From: an uncultured Rhodanobacteraceae bacterium
GTDB taxonomy: Bacteria; Pseudomonadota; Gammaproteobacteria; Xanthomonadales; Rhodanobacteraceae
Assembly (NCBI GenBank): GCA_937902695.1
Contig: CALFNI010000257.1
Coordinates: 1-7,124, forward strand
DNA length: 7,124 nucleotides
Reading direction: 5' to 3'
Below are positions 4,393 to 7,124 of the stretch, in pieces; the first letter of the stretch is position 1; the number at the start of each line of letters is the position of its first letter. Under the pieces are notes generated by a model. That model saw only the letters and a program-made list of their open reading frames with translations, made no database searches and had not been told where the DNA came from. The translations under genes and the position numbers were made by a program.

Positions 4393-7124
4393 CTACAGCG
4401 TGCAGCTCGACGGTGCGGCCGCGACGCGCGCGAGATCGATCGAGCCGCTATGGCCCGCATTGGAGCCCGCATTGAACGTGTAGGTCAGCGTCGCGCTGTT
4501 GCAGGTGTGGTAGGTGATCGTCGCGCTGCCGACCTGCGTGCTGGTCACGCCCGAGGTCTGATCGAACACGCCGCCGGTCGTCTGGTAGATCGGCACGTTC
4601 GAAACGTGGCCGCTGCCCGGCGTGAAGCTGGACTGCAGCGTGTACCAGCGCTCGCTCGCGGGACCGCCGATCTGCGCGCCGTTGGCCGCATACGTGTACC
4701 AGGCCGCGAACAGGTTGTGCGCGACCGGATCGATGTCGAACACGAAGCCCTGGCCCGCGGTCGCCGGGTCGTACCATGCGCCGGAAAGGTAGTACGAGCC
4801 CGGCGGCGTCGAATCGCCGCCCGGTACGCAGGCGACGTTGCTGCCGAGCCGCGAGAGCGCAATGGTTCCGTTGCGGCCGCTGCCGTCGCTGAATGCGTAT
4901 GTCAGCGTGCCGTGCGTGCAGTCGCTGAACGCGAGAGTCGCCTGGCCCACGGTCGTCACGCCGACGGACGGCGGCGCGTCGAGGTTGCCGCCTTCGGACA
5001 TGTAGATCGGCATCGTCGCCGAGCTCGCCGACGTGACCGTGCCCTGCACGCTGTACCAGCGCTGGCCGCCGGCTGCCGTCACGTCGAACGTGAACCAGCC
5101 GCCGAAGAGCAGGCCCTGTCCCGCGCCGTAGAAGTCGGGCATCACCTGCATGACGATGCCCTGACCCGCTTCGGACGGGTCGTACCACGAGCCGCCGAGA
5201 CCGGCCTGATTCATGTCGAACGACGTGCCCGCTGCGCTCCAGTGCGTCACGAGATTCGTCGCGTCGACGGAGCCGAGGCCGGTCGCTTCGTCGTAGCCGT
5301 TGCCGACGACGAAGCCGGCGAGCCCGCCCGTAAGGCCGGTCCTGCCGGGCGTCGAGTTGTTGCACAGGCTCGGCACCGCGAGTGTGCATCCCGAGACGTG
5401 GCTCGATGCGATCGTGACGTCATGGAACGCAGCTGCGCTCGTGTTCGCGGCGAGCTGGTAGAGCCGCGGATTGAGGTTGCCCTGCGCGGTGCCCGTCTTC
5501 TGGTTCAGGAGCGCGGCGATGCCGGCCATGCCCGGCGTCGATGCCGACGTGCCGCCGCCGGCGATGAAGGTGAAGCTGCCTTGCGTGACGAGGCACGAAC
5601 CGCCCTCGGCGGCGACGCAGGTGAAATAGCCTTCGTTCGTCGATGCGTGTAGCGAGACATCCGGCGTGTAGCGCCCTGCGTTGCCCGGCACGCCGGTGCC
5701 GGTCTGCCACGAGGGCTTCGGAATGTACGCGCTGACGCCGCCGCCGGTCGCGGCGAGCTGCGGATGGCCGCTGGCGTTGAGCGGCTCGTTCCACGCGCCT
5801 TCGGGAATGTAGCCGAGCGCCGAGAGAAAATCCGCGCCGTCCGACGAGCGCCAGTATTGCGAGGGATTCTGCTCGTCCGCGAATTGCGTGCCGCCGACGC
5901 AGGTGACGTATTGCGACGAGCAGAGCACGTTCGTGCTGACCGGCTCGCCCGGCTGCGGTGCCTGATCGAGGCTTGCGCAGCCGGCGACGCCGGCGTCGCC
6001 CGATGCGACGAATACCGAGATGCCTTCGGCCGCGGCCTGCGAGAAATACTGGTCGAGCCCTTCGGCGACCGAGCGGCCGTTGTCGGCCTCGCACGAGAGG
6101 AAGCTGATGCTGAGGATCTTCGCCGGCACGGGATCGGTGTCGATCGCGTAGTCGATCGCGATGTCGACGCCGTCGACGGAGTTCGTCTGCGAGCTGACGA
6201 CGAGCTTGATCGGCGCGCCCGGCGCCGTCGCGTTCGCGCGCTGCACGTCGAGCGTGGCTTCGGCCTGATCGCCGACCTGATCGGACGGATTGCCGCAGCC
6301 CGGCTGCGTCGAGTCGGGACACGTGGTCAGCGGCGGGCCGGGATCGGTGCCGTTCGGCGGAATGATCGTCGTCGGCGGCGGTGTTGCCAGGCCAGCGAGC
6401 TGCTGGTACTCGTCGAGATCGGTCTGATAGATGCGCGAGCGGCCGACGATGGCGATGGTCTGCCCGGAGCCGATGATGCCTTGGTTGTAGAGCGGGTTCA
6501 GGTTGTAGATCGTCGCGAAGTCGGACGGGAAAATGTTGTAGTCGCACGTCGTCGCGCCTTGCGGGCAGTACGTCGACGCGGGCCGCATCGTGGCCGCCGC
6601 CTGGATCGGCGCCGTCAGATGAAACGCCGGCTTGAAGCGCACGGCGGTGAGGCCGTGCACCGCCGCGACCGCGTCGGAGAACGCGGCCGGAATCTCGGCG
6701 TCGGACGCATTCGCGATGCGCTTCTCGGCGCCAGCGTTGTAATAACGCATCGCGGTCGCGAACGCGCGCGAGACCGCGGCCGCGCTGCCGCTGAAGCGGA
6801 TGCGCAAGCGGCTGTTCGACACGGCGTCGACGGCGAGGCCTTGCGAGCGAAGCCACGCGCCGACGGCGTCGATGTCGTGCTGCGTCGCGCCGAAGCGCTC
6901 GCCGATTTCGCTCGCCGACAGCCAGTGGTGATAGTCCGGAGACGCCGGGTCCTGCTGGTCGTTCAGAAGTTGATCGAATGCCTGCTGGCGCGCAGCCGAG
7001 CGCTTCAGCGTGATCGAAAGCCCGGTCAGCGGCAGATCGGCCGGCACCGCGCCGACGTCGTTCGCGGGCGAGATCCACGCCGCGCGGCGCTCGGAGAGCG
7101 CGACGCGCTGATCCGGATTCACGG
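4393..7124 (-). CDS. Secreted S53 (pro-kumamolisin/sedolisin) serine-carboxyl peptidase with two C-terminal WYDP repeats, N-terminus cut
   Basis: This is a secreted acid-type endopeptidase made as a self-cleaving proenzyme. Residues are numbered from the in-frame GTG at 7122. The activation propeptide spans about 20-165, with QQDPASPDYHHWLSASEIGERFG typical of pro-kumamolisin. The catalytic domain spans about 190-630. The catalytic set is complete: Glu288 and Asp292 (EATLD), Asp376 (SGDAG) and Ser526 (GGTSAS). Asp568 (HDVT) and the GYDEATGLG segment (609-617) match the family calcium site. Many cysteines suggest disulfides in an exported protein. Two related repeats of about 125-132 residues follow (641-766 and 778-909), and the protein ends in SSCTL with stop TAG at 4393-4395. 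The visible part has 909 residues. GTG 7122 is unlikely to be the true start because no signal peptide is seen and propeptide-like sequence is already under way; the start, RBS and promoter lie beyond the window. It converges on the beta-helix gene. Confidence 0.93.
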   Translation of the reverse strand, partial: VNPDQRVALSERRAAWISPANDVGAVPADLPLTGLSITLKRSAARQQAFDQLLNDQQDPASPDYHHWLSASEIGERFGATQHDIDAVGAWLRSQGLAVDAVSNSRLRIRFSGSAAAVSRAFATAMRYYNAGAEKRIANASDAEIPAAFSDAVAAVHGLTAVRFKPAFHLTAPIQAAATMRPASTYCPQGATTCDYNIFPSDFATIYNLNPLYNQGIIGSGQTIAIVGRSRIYQTDLDEYQQLAGLATPPPTTIIPPNGTDPGPPLTTCPDSTQPGCGNPSDQVGDQAEATLDVQRANATAPGAPIKLVVSSQTNSVDGVDIAIDYAIDTDPVPAKILSISFLSCEADNGRSVAEGLDQYFSQAAAEGISVFVASGDAGVAGCASLDQAPQPGEPVSTNVLCSSQYVTCVGGTQFADEQNPSQYWRSSDGADFLSALGYIPEGAWNEPLNASGHPQLAATGGGVSAYIPKPSWQTGTGVPGNAGRYTPDVSLHASTNEGYFTCVAAEGGSCLVTQGSFTFIAGGGTSASTPGMAGIAALLNQKTGTAQGNLNPRLYQLAANTSAAAFHDVTIASSHVSGCTLAVPSLCNNSTPGRTGLTGGLAGFVVGNGYDEATGLGSVDATNLVTHWSAAGTSFDMNQAGLGGSWYDPSEAGQGIVMQVMPDFYGAGQGLLFGGWFTFDVTAAGGQRWYSVQGTVTSASSATMPIYMSEGGNLDAPPSVGVTTVGQATLAFSDCTHGTLTYAFSDGSGRNGTIALSRLGSNVACVPGGDSTPPGSYYLSGAWYDPATAGQGFVFDIDPVAHNLFAAWYTYAANGAQIGGPASERWYTLQSSFTPGSGHVSNVPIYQTTGGVFDQTSGVTSTQVGSATITYHTCNSATLTYTFNAGSNAGHSGSIDLARVAAAPSSCTL
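4396..4791 (-). repeat. Peptidase C-terminal WYDP repeat, copy B
   Basis: Residues 778-909 of the S53 peptidase. Landmarks are GAWYDPATAGQGF (781-793), FAAWYTY (805-811), RWYTLQ (825-830), NVPIYQTTGG (842-851), a VGSATITY strand, and cysteines 874 and 907. The same landmarks occur in copy A, and the distance from the WYDP Trp (783) to the RWY Trp (826) is 43 residues in both copies. The domain looks beta-rich with conserved aromatics, which could suit carbohydrate or surface binding, but I do not recognise it as a named family. Confidence 0.75.
4825..5202 (-). repeat. Peptidase C-terminal WYDP repeat, copy A
   Basis: Residues 641-766 of the S53 peptidase, directly after the catalytic domain. 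Landmarks are GSWYDPSEAGQGI (644-656), FGGWFTF (673-679), RWYSVQG (688-694), TMPIYMSEGG (703-712), a VGQATLAF strand, and cysteines 735 and 765. It is a diverged protein-level duplicate of copy B. The two are separated by a short Gly/Pro/Ser linker (about 767-777). Confidence 0.75.

Noticed and set aside
4450..5652. 400-residue plus-strand open frame inside the peptidase gene
   Set aside because: It lies entirely opposite a peptidase with complete catalytic residues, and its translation is Arg/Ala/Val-rich without any recognisable feature.
5420..7078. 552-residue minus-strand open frame overlapping the peptidase in another frame
   Set aside because: The overlapping S53 frame carries clear family motifs, while this one is an Arg-rich frame-shifted shadow.
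7120..7122. GTG as the true start of the S53 peptidase
   Set aside because: A secreted S53 enzyme needs a signal peptide, none is present after this codon, and only two bases remain upstream. The gene is best treated as cut by the window edge.

Overview
The window is a high-GC stretch of bacterial chromosome with four protein genes, two of them cut by the window edges. The best guess for the host is a Gammaproteobacterium of the Xanthomonadales (Rhodanobacteraceae/Xanthomonadaceae type). This rests on the GC-rich third codon positions, a secreted beta-helix protein ending in an IFxxGF tail, and a large secreted S53 peptidase. From memory, all three are common in that order. No rRNA or marker gene is present, so this is inference.

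Layout: (1) 2-700, plus strand: the C-terminal part of an outer-membrane porin of the phosphate-selective OprO/OprP family. (2) 701-940: a non-coding gap with small inverted repeats and a possible -10 element placed so that recQ would be leaderless. (3) 941-2755, plus: a complete RecQ DNA helicase with helicase, zinc/RQC and HRDC parts. (4) 2756-2880: a short gap holding a GC hairpin just after recQ, a perfect inverted repeat that frames a GGAGG loop, and a clear ribosome binding site. (5) 2881-4302, plus: an exported right-handed beta-helix protein ending in IFANGFN. (6) 4303-4392: the gap between convergent genes, dominated by a perfect 30-bp palindrome. (7) 4393-7124, minus: a secreted pro-kumamolisin/sedolisin-type serine-carboxyl peptidase whose extreme N-terminus lies beyond the right edge. 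Two tandem copies of an unnamed WYDP-type domain follow its catalytic domain.

The genes do not form an obvious pathway. Three of the four products are envelope or exported proteins, while RecQ is a cytoplasmic DNA-repair enzyme. The first three genes share a strand, but gaps of 240 and 125 bp argue against a tight operon. I found no mobile element, CRISPR array, tRNA, rRNA or recognisable defence system. The points most worth a second look are the WYDP repeat domain, the IFANGFN tail, the hairpin before the beta-helix gene, the 30-bp palindrome and the possible leaderless recQ start.
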